Assembly: GCA_002371025.1 (NCBI GenBank)
Contig: DFFQ01000057.1
Span: 1-17,690, forward strand
Direction: 5' to 3'
DNA length: 17,690 nucleotides
From: Lachnospiraceae bacterium UBA3772
Lineage (GTDB): Bacteria; Bacillota; Clostridia; Lachnospirales; Lachnospiraceae
Both the position numbers and the translations under genes were made by a program. Under the pieces are notes generated by a model that worked only from the letters and a program-made list of their open reading frames with translations, did not search any database and was not told the origin of the DNA. Of the stretch, positions 1 through 8,795 are shown piece after piece (position 1 is the first letter of the stretch; each line of letters starts with the position of its first letter).

Positions 1-8
1 TATTAAAC

Positions 9-1331
9 TTATTTATTTATTTTATCAAGTGCTGCCTGTGCTGTCTTGCAAGCCTCATCGAGAGCTTCTTTAGCAGGTACACCTTCAATTTCTACCTTAT
101 CTGCAGCTGTCTTAAGTGCATCATAGATTGCTCCACCTGTTGGATCTATTGGTGCAACTGTTGCATGCTGTGACTGAGCAAGTGGTACTAAGATTTCTGG
201 ATGTTCACTTGAATATGCCTTATAGCTTTCAGTATCCTTTGCTGATGAACGAACAGGAACATAACCTGTATTGATTGACCAGTTAGCCTGATTTTCAGGA
301 TTTGTAAAGAACTTCATGAAATCATAGGCACCAGCCTTCTCTTCATCTGAAGATGCATTAATTGATACAAGGTTCTTTGATTCTGCTGTAGGAGTAGCAA
401 CTGTGCCATCCTTCCATGCTGGCTGTTCCATGGCTGCAACAACTGAAAAATCAAGGTCAGCCTGGTCACCTGATGAACCTGTGTAACCACCGGCAACACC
501 ATTTACTGCATCATCCATTGTGCTGTACCAGTACTCCCAGCCTTCACCACCAGAATGAATAGCCATTGTCTTATCTGTATTGATCCATTTTCCAAATGAA
601 TCCCAAACCTCTACCCATTCAGGAGAGTTGATAAGCACTGTCTTTCCGTCATCACTTAAAAGCTTTGCGCCATTTGAAAGTGATACATCAACAAGGTTGT
701 CTGGTCCCCACATTGGCTCCCATACATAAGTGCCGCCAGCAGCCTTAACCTTATCGTATGCATTGTTAAGATCATTCCATGTCTTAATATCTTCTTCCTT
801 CACTCCAGCTTTTTCAAATAAAGCTCTGTTGTAATAGAAAACCTGAGTTGTTCCGTAAGCAGGTAATGCATAGTTCTTTCCATCTGCCATACCCTGCTCC
901 ATAAATACATTTATATAATCATCCTTATCAAACTCGCTGTCATTTGCGATTGTATCTGTAAGATCTGTTAATAATCCCTTTGTTGCAAGATTATATGTAG
1001 GTACTACTTCGATAAGAGCTACATCTGGAGCTACATTACCAGCAATTGAAGCCTGAAGCTTCTGATATGTCTCGTCATAGTCTGCCTGAACAACAGCCTT
1101 AACATAATACTTGTCCTGAGACTTGTTATAATCATCTACGATTCCCTGGATAACCTTAACTGCTGTTTTACCGCCAGCAAACCAGAATTCGATCTCAATC
1201 TTTCCGTCAGCAGTCTTTGTTGCTTCCCTCTTTGCTGATCCTGTGTTCACACTAGCCTTACAACCAGTAAGAGCGCCAAGTGTCATAGCACCAGCTAAAA
1301 TGCCTGTTAAAATTCTCTTTCCTAACTTCAT
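9..1331 (-). CDS. Sugar ABC transporter substrate-binding lipoprotein (UgpB-like)
   Basis: Extracellular lipid-anchored binding protein that delivers a sugar or sugar-phosphate ligand to the two permeases encoded just upstream. The start is placed at the ATG at 1331 rather than an in-frame ATG 25 codons upstream, because an AGAGGG SD precedes it and it opens directly into a lipoprotein signal: charged MKLGKR, hydrophobic stretch, lipobox LTGC with Cys24. The 440-residue protein has the family 1 (MalE/UgpB-type) pattern: EIEFWFAGG at the start of the mature domain, a GNVAPDVALIEV segment, YALPAYGTTQVFYYNRALFEKAG, and a UgpB-like NTGYVPVRSSA near the C-terminus. Trp- and Tyr-rich segments (e.g. 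EGWEYWYST) suit carbohydrate stacking. It lies last in the operon after a ~109-nt gap, which may allow separate mRNA processing or expression of this component, often needed in excess. The actual ligand cannot be read from the sequence. Confidence 0.93.
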   Translation of the reverse strand: MKLGKRILTGILAGAMTLGALTGCKASVNTGSAKREATKTADGKIEIEFWFAGGKTAVKVIQGIVDDYNKSQDKYYVKAVVQADYDETYQKLQASIAGNVAPDVALIEVVPTYNLATKGLLTDLTDTIANDSEFDKDDYINVFMEQGMADGKNYALPAYGTTQVFYYNRALFEKAGVKEEDIKTWNDLNNAYDKVKAAGGTYVWEPMWGPDNLVDVSLSNGAKLLSDDGKTVLINSPEWVEVWDSFGKWINTDKTMAIHSGGEGWEYWYSTMDDAVNGVAGGYTGSSGDQADLDFSVVAAMEQPAWKDGTVATPTAESKNLVSINASSDEEKAGAYDFMKFFTNPENQANWSINTGYVPVRSSAKDTESYKAYSSEHPEILVPLAQSQHATVAPIDPTGGAIYDALKTAADKVEIEGVPAKEALDEACKTAQAALDKINK

Positions 1332-1440
1332 TTTTACCCTCTTTCTAGGACTTATGCCTATGTTTAAAAAAGTTTTCGATACAAGTGTCGCCAACACAAG
1401 TACCATATATTTATAAACGTCTTTTGACGAATATATCTGT

Positions 1441-2271
1441 TTATCCTTTTACTCCTGTGTCACCAGCAAGCCCCGAAATAAACCACTTCTGAGTGAAAGC
1501 AAAGAGTATTAAAAGTGGCAGTACGATAACTGTGCTTCCTGCCATAACAGCAGCCCAGTCGGTTCCATATGCTCCTCCTTCAAAGAAGAAATTTCTAAGT
1601 CCCTGAGCTACCTGATAGTATTTTTCATCTTTTGTAATAAGTGATGGCCACATGTAATTGTTGTAAAGACTTATAAAGCTTATAAGGAAAAATGCTACAA
1701 ATGATGGCCTTGTCACTGGAAATACAATTTTCCAGAGAATCTTAAATTCACTTGCTCCATCAACCCTGGCAGCTTCGATAAGTTCTTTTGGAAATTGCAG
1801 AAATGCCTGTCTCAAAAGGAATATACCGAAGATACTTACACACTGGGAAATGATAAGTCCCTTAAAGCTGTTTAACATGTTGTATCTTGCCAAAAGAACA
1901 AATGCCGGAATATAGGTTGCACAGGATGGAAGCATATATGTTCCCATTACAATTCCGAAAAGCACATTTCTTCCCTTAAACTTAAAGAATACAAATGCAT
2001 AGGCAAGCATCGCTCCAGTCACCATCTGGATAAAAACTGTAACTCCTGCGATAAAAAGGCTGTTGCCTACATACTTTAATAATGGTGACTCTGTTAAAAC
2101 CTTTGTTATATTTTCAAAATGATACACCGATGGAAGTATGATATTTGCATTCATAGCTTCCTTGCTTGTCTTTAAGGCTCCCAGTATCATCCATATAAGT
2201 GGAAATACCATAATGAGACTTAAAATAAAAAGCACTATATGCTTAAAAACATTTGATATTTTCTTTTTCAT
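1441..2271 (-). CDS. Carbohydrate ABC transporter permease, MalG/UgpE type
   Basis: Inner-membrane permease subunit of a CUT1-type sugar importer, pairing with the MalF-type subunit encoded upstream. It has about six hydrophobic helices, an EAA loop contacting the ATPase (EAARVDGAS, residues 166-174, followed by a conserved FP in KIVFPVTRP), and the usual short MalG tail KWFISGLAGDTGVKG. Length (276 residues) is typical. The ATG at 2271 overlaps the TAA of the preceding gene in a TAATG arrangement, so translation is probably coupled. A GTG five codons earlier (2286) is possible, but it overlaps the GGTGA segment that would act as SD for the ATG. No ATP-binding subunit is present in the window; such systems often share a general MsmK-like ATPase encoded elsewhere (family knowledge). 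Confidence 0.93.
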   Translation of the reverse strand: MKKKISNVFKHIVLFILSLIMVFPLIWMILGALKTSKEAMNANIILPSVYHFENITKVLTESPLLKYVGNSLFIAGVTVFIQMVTGAMLAYAFVFFKFKGRNVLFGIVMGTYMLPSCATYIPAFVLLARYNMLNSFKGLIISQCVSIFGIFLLRQAFLQFPKELIEAARVDGASEFKILWKIVFPVTRPSFVAFFLISFISLYNNYMWPSLITKDEKYYQVAQGLRNFFFEGGAYGTDWAAVMAGSTVIVLPLLILFAFTQKWFISGLAGDTGVKG

Positions 2272-3245
2272 TAATAATTCACCCACTTCTTTGATACTCT
2301 GAACTGAATAAGTGACAATGTAACTGTTATCAGAATAAGAACTATGGCTACGGCTGATGCAGCACCCATATTAAATTCTTCGAATCCCAACTGATAATAA
2401 AGGTAAGTGAGTGTTCTTGTACTTCCTGAAGGGCCGCCCTGAGTAAGTATCTGAATCTGGTCATAAGCCTTTAAAGAATCCACCATGGTAACAACCGATA
2501 GAAAAAAAGTAGTTGGTGATATACCTGGGAAAATGATATATCTAAATTTTTGAAGCTTGTTTGCACCGTCAAGAGACGCAGCTTCAAGTCGTTCCTGTGG
2601 TATTTTTTCTAATGCAGTTATATAAAAAATCATCGCATAGCCAATGCTCTTCCACACAGTAACGATAATAACAGACATCAGAGCGGAATCAGAGCTCTGA
2701 GTCCATTGAGATGCAGGAAGGTTAAGTAGTTTGAGGACTTGGTTTGCAAGTCCACCATTGGGTAAAAATATCCAGTTCCAAATAATGGAAATGGCTACTG
2801 TCGGTGTTATCCATGGTGAAAAAATAAGAAATTTATATACAGCACTTCCTCTGAATTTACTTCTCATAAGAAGCGCAAGTATAAGCCCAAACATAAGGAT
2901 GGGGATAACTGTACCAACAGCAAACAATATAGTATGGGTCATTGCTTCCCAAAATCTCGAATCGGTAAATATATTCTGATAATTCTCTACTCCCACCAGA
3001 TTATATTCTGGTGTCATATAATCCCAATCAGTAAAACTAAGCCAGCCTGTATTGATAATAGGATAGATCCAAAAGAGAACCATAGGTACCATAGCAGGTA
3101 ATGTAAATAAAAGTATATTCCCTATATTCTTTAATTCTCTTCTCTTTATTCTCTTTTTTGCAGCGCGTCCTGCTACTCCATTATTACCCCTGTCTTCTTT
3201 GTAGATATTCTTATCTACATTCTGGGTACCAGCCAACTGACTCAT
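2271..3245 (-). CDS. Carbohydrate ABC transporter permease, MalF/UgpA type
   Basis: First gene of the importer operon; membrane permease that forms a heterodimer with the MalG-type subunit. The protein is 324 residues with a hydrophilic, basic N-terminal extension (about residues 1-40, with RAAKKRIKRRELK), then six membrane spans. Family signatures include YPIINTGWLSFTDWD after the first span, LVGVENYQNIF, and the EAA loop EAASLDGANKLQKFRYIIFP starting at residue 221. The GGPSGSTRTLTYLYYQLGF segment near the end is typical of MalF-like proteins. The ATG at 3245 is preceded by a clear GAGGT SD. A promoter lies at 3321-3349. Confidence 0.93.
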   Translation of the reverse strand: MSQLAGTQNVDKNIYKEDRGNNGVAGRAAKKRIKRRELKNIGNILLFTLPAMVPMVLFWIYPIINTGWLSFTDWDYMTPEYNLVGVENYQNIFTDSRFWEAMTHTILFAVGTVIPILMFGLILALLMRSKFRGSAVYKFLIFSPWITPTVAISIIWNWIFLPNGGLANQVLKLLNLPASQWTQSSDSALMSVIIVTVWKSIGYAMIFYITALEKIPQERLEAASLDGANKLQKFRYIIFPGISPTTFFLSVVTMVDSLKAYDQIQILTQGGPSGSTRTLTYLYYQLGFEEFNMGAASAVAIVLILITVTLSLIQFRVSKKWVNY

Positions 3246-3320
3246 ACTTACCTCGTTCTTATATTGTATTTTCCCCCTCGTTCACGAACTTTTCTGCCCT
3301 TTCGCCGTATGAACACATAT

Positions 3321-3349
3321 AAATTAACATTTAAATCACTTATTGTCAA
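3321..3349 (-). promoter_or_regulatory. SigA-type promoter of the sugar ABC operon
   Basis: On the minus strand a perfect -35 TTGACA (3344-3349) is separated by 17 bp from TAATTT (3321-3326). That -10 is poor, but a TG dinucleotide one base upstream makes it an extended -10. The leader to the first ATG is about 70 nt. It starts immediately after the T-tract of the terminator of the preceding endoglucanase gene, so the importer has its own transcription unit. Confidence 0.65.
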
Positions 3350-3394
3350 TGAAAAAAATAAAAAAAGATGTCCGGCTCTCACCGAACATCTTTT
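3350..3394 (-). terminator. Intrinsic terminator of the endoglucanase gene
   Basis: The minus strand carries a 13-bp stem (3382-3394 with 3363-3375, one G-U pair) around a 6-nt loop. The RNA then runs into a T-rich tract at 3350-3362. It lies 14 nt past the endoglucanase stop codon. Confidence 0.9.
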
Positions 3395-3407
3395 AAAACC
3401 TTTAATT

Positions 3408-4946
3408 CTATTGGATTAAATATCCTAAAGAATCAAATTTATACTCTTTTCCATCAATTTTTAAAGTCATATTTTTTGCATACCAGCCTGATGTATCTCC
3501 AAACCAGGTTCCTTTAGCATTCTTTCTCCATGAACCTTTAGCCTTATATGTCCAGGAGCCATTTCCTCCCAGCCAATAACCCTGGATCCATTCGTTGCTT
3601 GCCATATGACCATCACTATAAAAGTAATAATAAACGTCTTTTACCTTAACCCAGCCTGTAGCCATTGCTCCACCAGGTACGAAGTAATACCATTTACCAT
3701 TTATAAGCTTCCATCCAAGCTGCATCTTTCCTGAGCCATCGAAATAGTACCATTTACCATTATCGATAAGCCATCCTGTCTTTAACTTACCGTTTAATAC
3801 ATAGTACCAGCTTCCATTAGACTGATGCCAGCCAGGAGTACTAAAAACGCTATCTTTCTTTGCTTCCTTTGAATAAAGATCCTTTATGTATCTTCCTGCA
3901 TCAGATAGTTCTGAATCTGACCAATTGCAAGTAGATCTTGTTGAGCTCTTAAGCAGTGCCGAACTTTCATTTTTTCTTGAAAGGCTCCAGCAGAAATAAC
4001 TTATCTTATTCTCATCTGAATTAAGAACAGACATCCATTTATCTGCCTGACTCTTGTTTATGCCATCATTTCCATTTGCCGCTGAAAGACCAAATTCTGA
4101 AACAACAACAGGAATGTTTTTATTTAAAGCATACTGAAGTTTTCCAGGAAGATCTCTTGTATGGCCTGATTCGTTACAGTAAAAATGAAGTGAATAAGCA
4201 ATATTGGAATATCCTGTAATAGGATTATCTGCTACATCATTGCTGCCTGATTCCCAGGCATTTAAAGTCAACTGAGAATATCTTGGAGTACCAACTATGA
4301 TGATATGATTACTGATCTTTCTTATCTCTCTTATGACATCTGTGGCATAGCTCTTAATGGTGCTCCACTGTATGGCAGATGGCTCATTACATATTTCAAA
4401 TACCACATTATCATAATTCTTATATGTAGTAGCCATTTCCTTAAAGAATTCAATGGCTTCACTCTTATGATTGTTTGGATCCGAGTCAAGTATATGCCAA
4501 TCAATGATCACATACATTCCAAGATTTGTAGCATATTTAACACCATTCATAACCTTGGTCTTAAGCGCAGATCTTTTAGATGAATTCGAATAACCATCCT
4601 GATCTACGTAAAGAGCAAGTCTTATTGCATTAGCTCCCCAGTCATCTCTTAAAGTCTTAAATGTAGCTTCTGTAACATAGGTTCCGCCTACGTCTCCATA
4701 TGGATCTCCATCCCACTGAAGTCCATGAGTACTTATTCCTCTCATCTGGAATTTATTTCCATTGGAATCATAGATATTCTTTCCATTTATCTTAAGTGCA
4801 CCATGAAGTGCTGCCGGCGAACCTGCAGGATAGCTAGGCTTAGGCAGAGTAGTTCCTGCCGCCTCAACCTTGAATGGAACATATGTAAGTAATGAAAGCA
4901 TCATAATAAAGGTCAGTATAATGCTTCTAAATCTTTTTTTATTCAT
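3408..4946 (-). CDS. Secreted GH5 endo-beta-1,4-glucanase with wall-binding repeats
   Basis: Predicted secreted retaining endoglucanase, closest by motif to GH5 subfamily 2 (Bacillus Cel5A-like). A signal peptide covers residues 1-30 (MNKKRFRSI, hydrophobic core, cleavage near VEAA). The catalytic domain spans about 45-360: RGISTHGLQWDG (69-80), DDWGANAIRLALY (101-113), IIDWHIL (147-153), the acid/base in FEICNEP (Glu188), SLHFY (252-256), and the nucleophile in VVVSEFG (Glu284). Residues 371-460 hold four to five choline-binding-type aromatic repeats (GxWYYFxxxGxMxxGW), and 452-512 a C-terminal module shared with the transglutaminase-like protein at 6497-8395. Both catalytic Glu are present, so activity is likely. 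The ATG at 4946 has an AGGGG SD 9 nt upstream. It follows the sugar-transferase gene by 30 nt in the same operon. Natural substrate (plant glucan or self-made polysaccharide) is unresolved. Confidence 0.93.
   Translation of the reverse strand: MNKKRFRSIILTFIMMLSLLTYVPFKVEAAGTTLPKPSYPAGSPAALHGALKINGKNIYDSNGNKFQMRGISTHGLQWDGDPYGDVGGTYVTEATFKTLRDDWGANAIRLALYVDQDGYSNSSKRSALKTKVMNGVKYATNLGMYVIIDWHILDSDPNNHKSEAIEFFKEMATTYKNYDNVVFEICNEPSAIQWSTIKSYATDVIREIRKISNHIIIVGTPRYSQLTLNAWESGSNDVADNPITGYSNIAYSLHFYCNESGHTRDLPGKLQYALNKNIPVVVSEFGLSAANGNDGINKSQADKWMSVLNSDENKISYFCWSLSRKNESSALLKSSTRSTCNWSDSELSDAGRYIKDLYSKEAKKDSVFSTPGWHQSNGSWYYVLNGKLKTGWLIDNGKWYYFDGSGKMQLGWKLINGKWYYFVPGGAMATGWVKVKDVYYYFYSDGHMASNEWIQGYWLGGNGSWTYKAKGSWRKNAKGTWFGDTSGWYAKNMTLKIDGKEYKFDSLGYLIQ
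3411..3593 (-). other. C-terminal surface module, copy A (endoglucanase)
   Basis: Encodes residues 452-512 of the endoglucanase: EWIQGYWL, SWTYK, a [10 protein letters not shown] core, LKIDGKEYKF and a terminal GY. By eye about 40 of 59 positions are identical to residues 578-637 of the protein at 6497-8395. It is aromatic-rich like the preceding repeats but has no GxMxxGW unit, so it looks like a distinct capping or anchoring domain. Confidence 0.75.
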
Positions 4947-4976
4947 TTTGTTAAACCCCTAAACATTACGTGTGTG

Positions 4977-6401
4977 TTATTTTGAGCCCTTCATATCAAA
5001 TACAGCAACGAAGGTTTTTAAAATGATCTTAAAATCAAGTATTATTGAGAAATTCCTAATGTAATCATTATCAAGCTTTACGACTTCTTCAAAATCAGTG
5101 ATATCTGATCTTCCTGAACACTGCCACATTCCTGTAAGTCCAGGTTTCATGGCAAGACGACTCAGATGATGAGGGTCGTACTGCTTGAATTCATCAAGTG
5201 TTGGTGGTCTTGTTCCTACAAGAGACATATCTCCCTTAAGAATATTCCAGAACTGTGGAAATTCATCAATACTTGTCTTTCTAATAAATTTACCTATTGG
5301 CATGATTCTTGGATCATCTTCCATTTTGAACATAAGACCACTCATTTCATTATGAGCCATTAGTTCTTTCTTACGTTCTTCAGCATCCATATACATGGAT
5401 CTGAATTTATACATCTTGAAGATTCGTCCATTCTTTCCTACTCTTTCCTGTCCAAAGAAAGCTGGTCCAGGAGACTGTTTCTTTATGATAGGAGCAAATA
5501 TCAGATAAAGAATTCCTGTAAATATAAGGCCTATTATTGAAACAAATATATCAAATACTCGCTTAACAATAAGTTCACCTGTGCTGCCATTATCAATTCT
5601 TGTTGTAATGGTTGTATATTTACCAGTATTTTCAAGTGATACATTATCAAGGCTTGCAGACATTTCAAGATTAAGTGATATATGAGTTGTAATACCCATA
5701 TTAAGGAACTGCTTTGATAATCTTGCGCTTTCTCCATGTTTTGCCAGAAGGAAAACTTCATTTACTTCGTTATCCTTCATGAAATCAAGAAGATCTCCTT
5801 CTATTACCGGAACCCCATCAACACTTGTAATAGGAGTATTGTCCGGATGATGCTCATCATTTAAGAGTAAGATACCAATGAAATCATAATATCCATTGTT
5901 ATTCTTCTTTAATTCATCAAGATAATCTCTTATAGATCTTCTGTAAGTTGCTACAATAACGTGACTAACCTGTTTACCTTCTTTAAATCTTGTCCTGATA
6001 ACTTTCTTCCAGATCACTCTTAAAATGTACATAAGGACAATATCAAACACGAAGAACAGCATTATAGTTGCTCTCGAATAATTATCTGTCTGTTTAACAA
6101 TGAAAAGTGATAAAAGAAGTAAGCCTAATATCTCAACATTAAGGACAACGACTCTCTTCAGCTCATCAACTCTGTTTCGCTTGAGAATCTTACTGTGGAT
6201 TGGCTGGAATAACATTATAATAAGATAAAGTGCTATGACACCCATTCCAATCTTCATGAAAAAAGTCATATACACATCATTTTTCTCACCTAAATATAAG
6301 ATGATATATAATGCATATGCCGAAACCATACATACGATGATACTGATCAAGTCAAGGATGACAAAATCAATATGCTTTGATCTTACACTTTGATTATTCA
6401 A
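4977..6401 (-). CDS. Polyprenyl-phosphate glycosylphosphotransferase (WbaP/CpsE-like)
   Basis: Membrane enzyme that transfers a sugar-1-phosphate from a nucleotide sugar to undecaprenyl phosphate, the first step of an exopolysaccharide, capsule or glycoprotein glycan. The 474-residue protein has four N-terminal membrane spans (about 11-135), a cytosolic nucleotide-fold-like region (145-270), a further membrane segment (283-303) and the bacterial sugar-transferase catalytic domain (from 276). Signatures: PGPAFFGQERVGKNG (311-325), YKFRSM (331-336), the catalytic Asp379-Glu380 dyad in SIDEFPQ, GDMSLVGTRPP (390-400) and KPGLTGMWQCSGR (419-431). The start is a TTG at 6401, chosen because AGAGAGG lies 9 nt upstream and no ATG occurs until residue 25. 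It is co-transcribed with the endoglucanase. Sugar specificity cannot be read from the sequence. Confidence 0.92.
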   Translation of the reverse strand: MNNQSVRSKHIDFVILDLISIIVCMVSAYALYIILYLGEKNDVYMTFFMKIGMGVIALYLIIMLFQPIHSKILKRNRVDELKRVVVLNVEILGLLLLSLFIVKQTDNYSRATIMLFFVFDIVLMYILRVIWKKVIRTRFKEGKQVSHVIVATYRRSIRDYLDELKKNNNGYYDFIGILLLNDEHHPDNTPITSVDGVPVIEGDLLDFMKDNEVNEVFLLAKHGESARLSKQFLNMGITTHISLNLEMSASLDNVSLENTGKYTTITTRIDNGSTGELIVKRVFDIFVSIIGLIFTGILYLIFAPIIKKQSPGPAFFGQERVGKNGRIFKMYKFRSMYMDAEERKKELMAHNEMSGLMFKMEDDPRIMPIGKFIRKTSIDEFPQFWNILKGDMSLVGTRPPTLDEFKQYDPHHLSRLAMKPGLTGMWQCSGRSDITDFEEVVKLDNDYIRNFSIILDFKIILKTFVAVFDMKGSK

Positions 6402-6440
6402 GTTAGTATTCCTCTCTAGAATAATAAAATAATTTTCTCT

Positions 6441-6469
6441 ATTATAAGCATATTGATAAAAAATATCAA
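6441..6469 (-). promoter_or_regulatory. Near-consensus promoter of the sugar transferase-endoglucanase operon
   Basis: On the minus strand TTGATA (6464-6469), a 17-bp spacer and a perfect TATAAT (6441-6446) lie about 40 bp upstream of the TTG start. The -35 hexamer is also the left half of an inverted repeat, TTGATA-N5-TATCAA (6453-6469), so a dimeric regulator could compete with polymerase there. Confidence 0.8.
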
Positions 6470-6496
6470 ATCCAAAAAATCCCGCCCTTTTAATTC

Positions 6497-8395
<1,899 letters not shown>

Positions 8396-8446
8396 ATGTT
8401 CACCCTCCATTGGTATTCCTTTTCCTAACTATTTCCCTACAGAATA

Positions 8447-8455
8447 ATTATACCA
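8447..8455 (-). promoter_or_regulatory. Extended -10 promoter of the transglutaminase-like gene
   Basis: The minus strand reads TGGTATAAT, a perfect -10 with the TG extension, about 50 bp upstream of the ATG at 8395. At 17 bp upstream the -35 position holds only a T-run, which extended -10 promoters tolerate. Confidence 0.65.
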
Positions 8456-8494
8456 TTCCTGCACAACCCAAAAAAACGAAAAAAAAGTGACTGA

Positions 8495-8545
8495 AAAAAT
8501 AACACCTCCAAAGGGCATATTTAGCCCGCTGGAGGTGTTATTTTT
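8495..8545 (-). terminator. Strong nested-stem terminator of the feo-cop operon
   Basis: A perfect 16-bp stem (8495-8510 with 8530-8545) encloses a 19-nt loop that contains its own GGGC/GCCC stem (8513-8516 with 8524-8527). On the minus strand the hairpin runs out into T-rich sequence about 40 nt past the copA-copZ stop. The plus strand also ends in T residues, so it may work in both directions. Confidence 0.9.
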
Positions 8546-8585
8546 GAATCCATACTATTTTAACTTTATACTATTTTGAATTATA

Positions 8586-8795
8586 TTACTCTGCTCCAAG
8601 GAATTTGTAATCCTTATCCTCGATTGCTTTCTTTATTACTTCTTCATCTACAGAAGAGGAAAGTGTTATTTCAGCTGTTCTTTTTTCGTGGCTTACTTCT
8701 GCTTCTTCAATGCCAGGAATAGCTAAAAGTGCCTTCTTTACTGCTGCCTCACAATGAGCACACATCATCCCTTCAATCTTTAATGTTTTTTTCAT
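8586..8795 (-). CDS. copZ: Internal in-frame CopZ-like copper chaperone (possible separate translation)
   Basis: Overlaps the 3' end of copA in the same frame. An ATG at 8795 is preceded by an AAGGGAG SD (8804-8810) with an 8-nt spacer, as good as any start in the window. It would yield a 69-residue heavy-metal-associated domain with MMCAHC (Cys12, Cys15) and the usual beta-alpha-beta-beta-alpha-beta length for free CopZ. The DNA just upstream encodes a linker that looks like a former intergenic stretch. The gene may therefore give both a pump-chaperone fusion and a soluble chaperone. Whether internal initiation occurs cannot be decided from sequence. Confidence 0.6.
   Translation of the reverse strand: MKKTLKIEGMMCAHCEAAVKKALLAIPGIEEAEVSHEKRTAEITLSSSVDEEVIKKAIEDKDYKFLGAE

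Noticed and set aside
1419..1430. Small CGTC-AAAA-GACG hairpin between the MalG-type permease and the binding-protein gene
   Set aside because: A four-base-pair stem is too weak to call an attenuator or terminator, and no promoter could be supported in the 109-nt gap.
5534..5761. 75-codon minus-strand frame inside the sugar-transferase gene
   Set aside because: It is an alternate frame of a gene with clear catalytic motifs and has no independent support.
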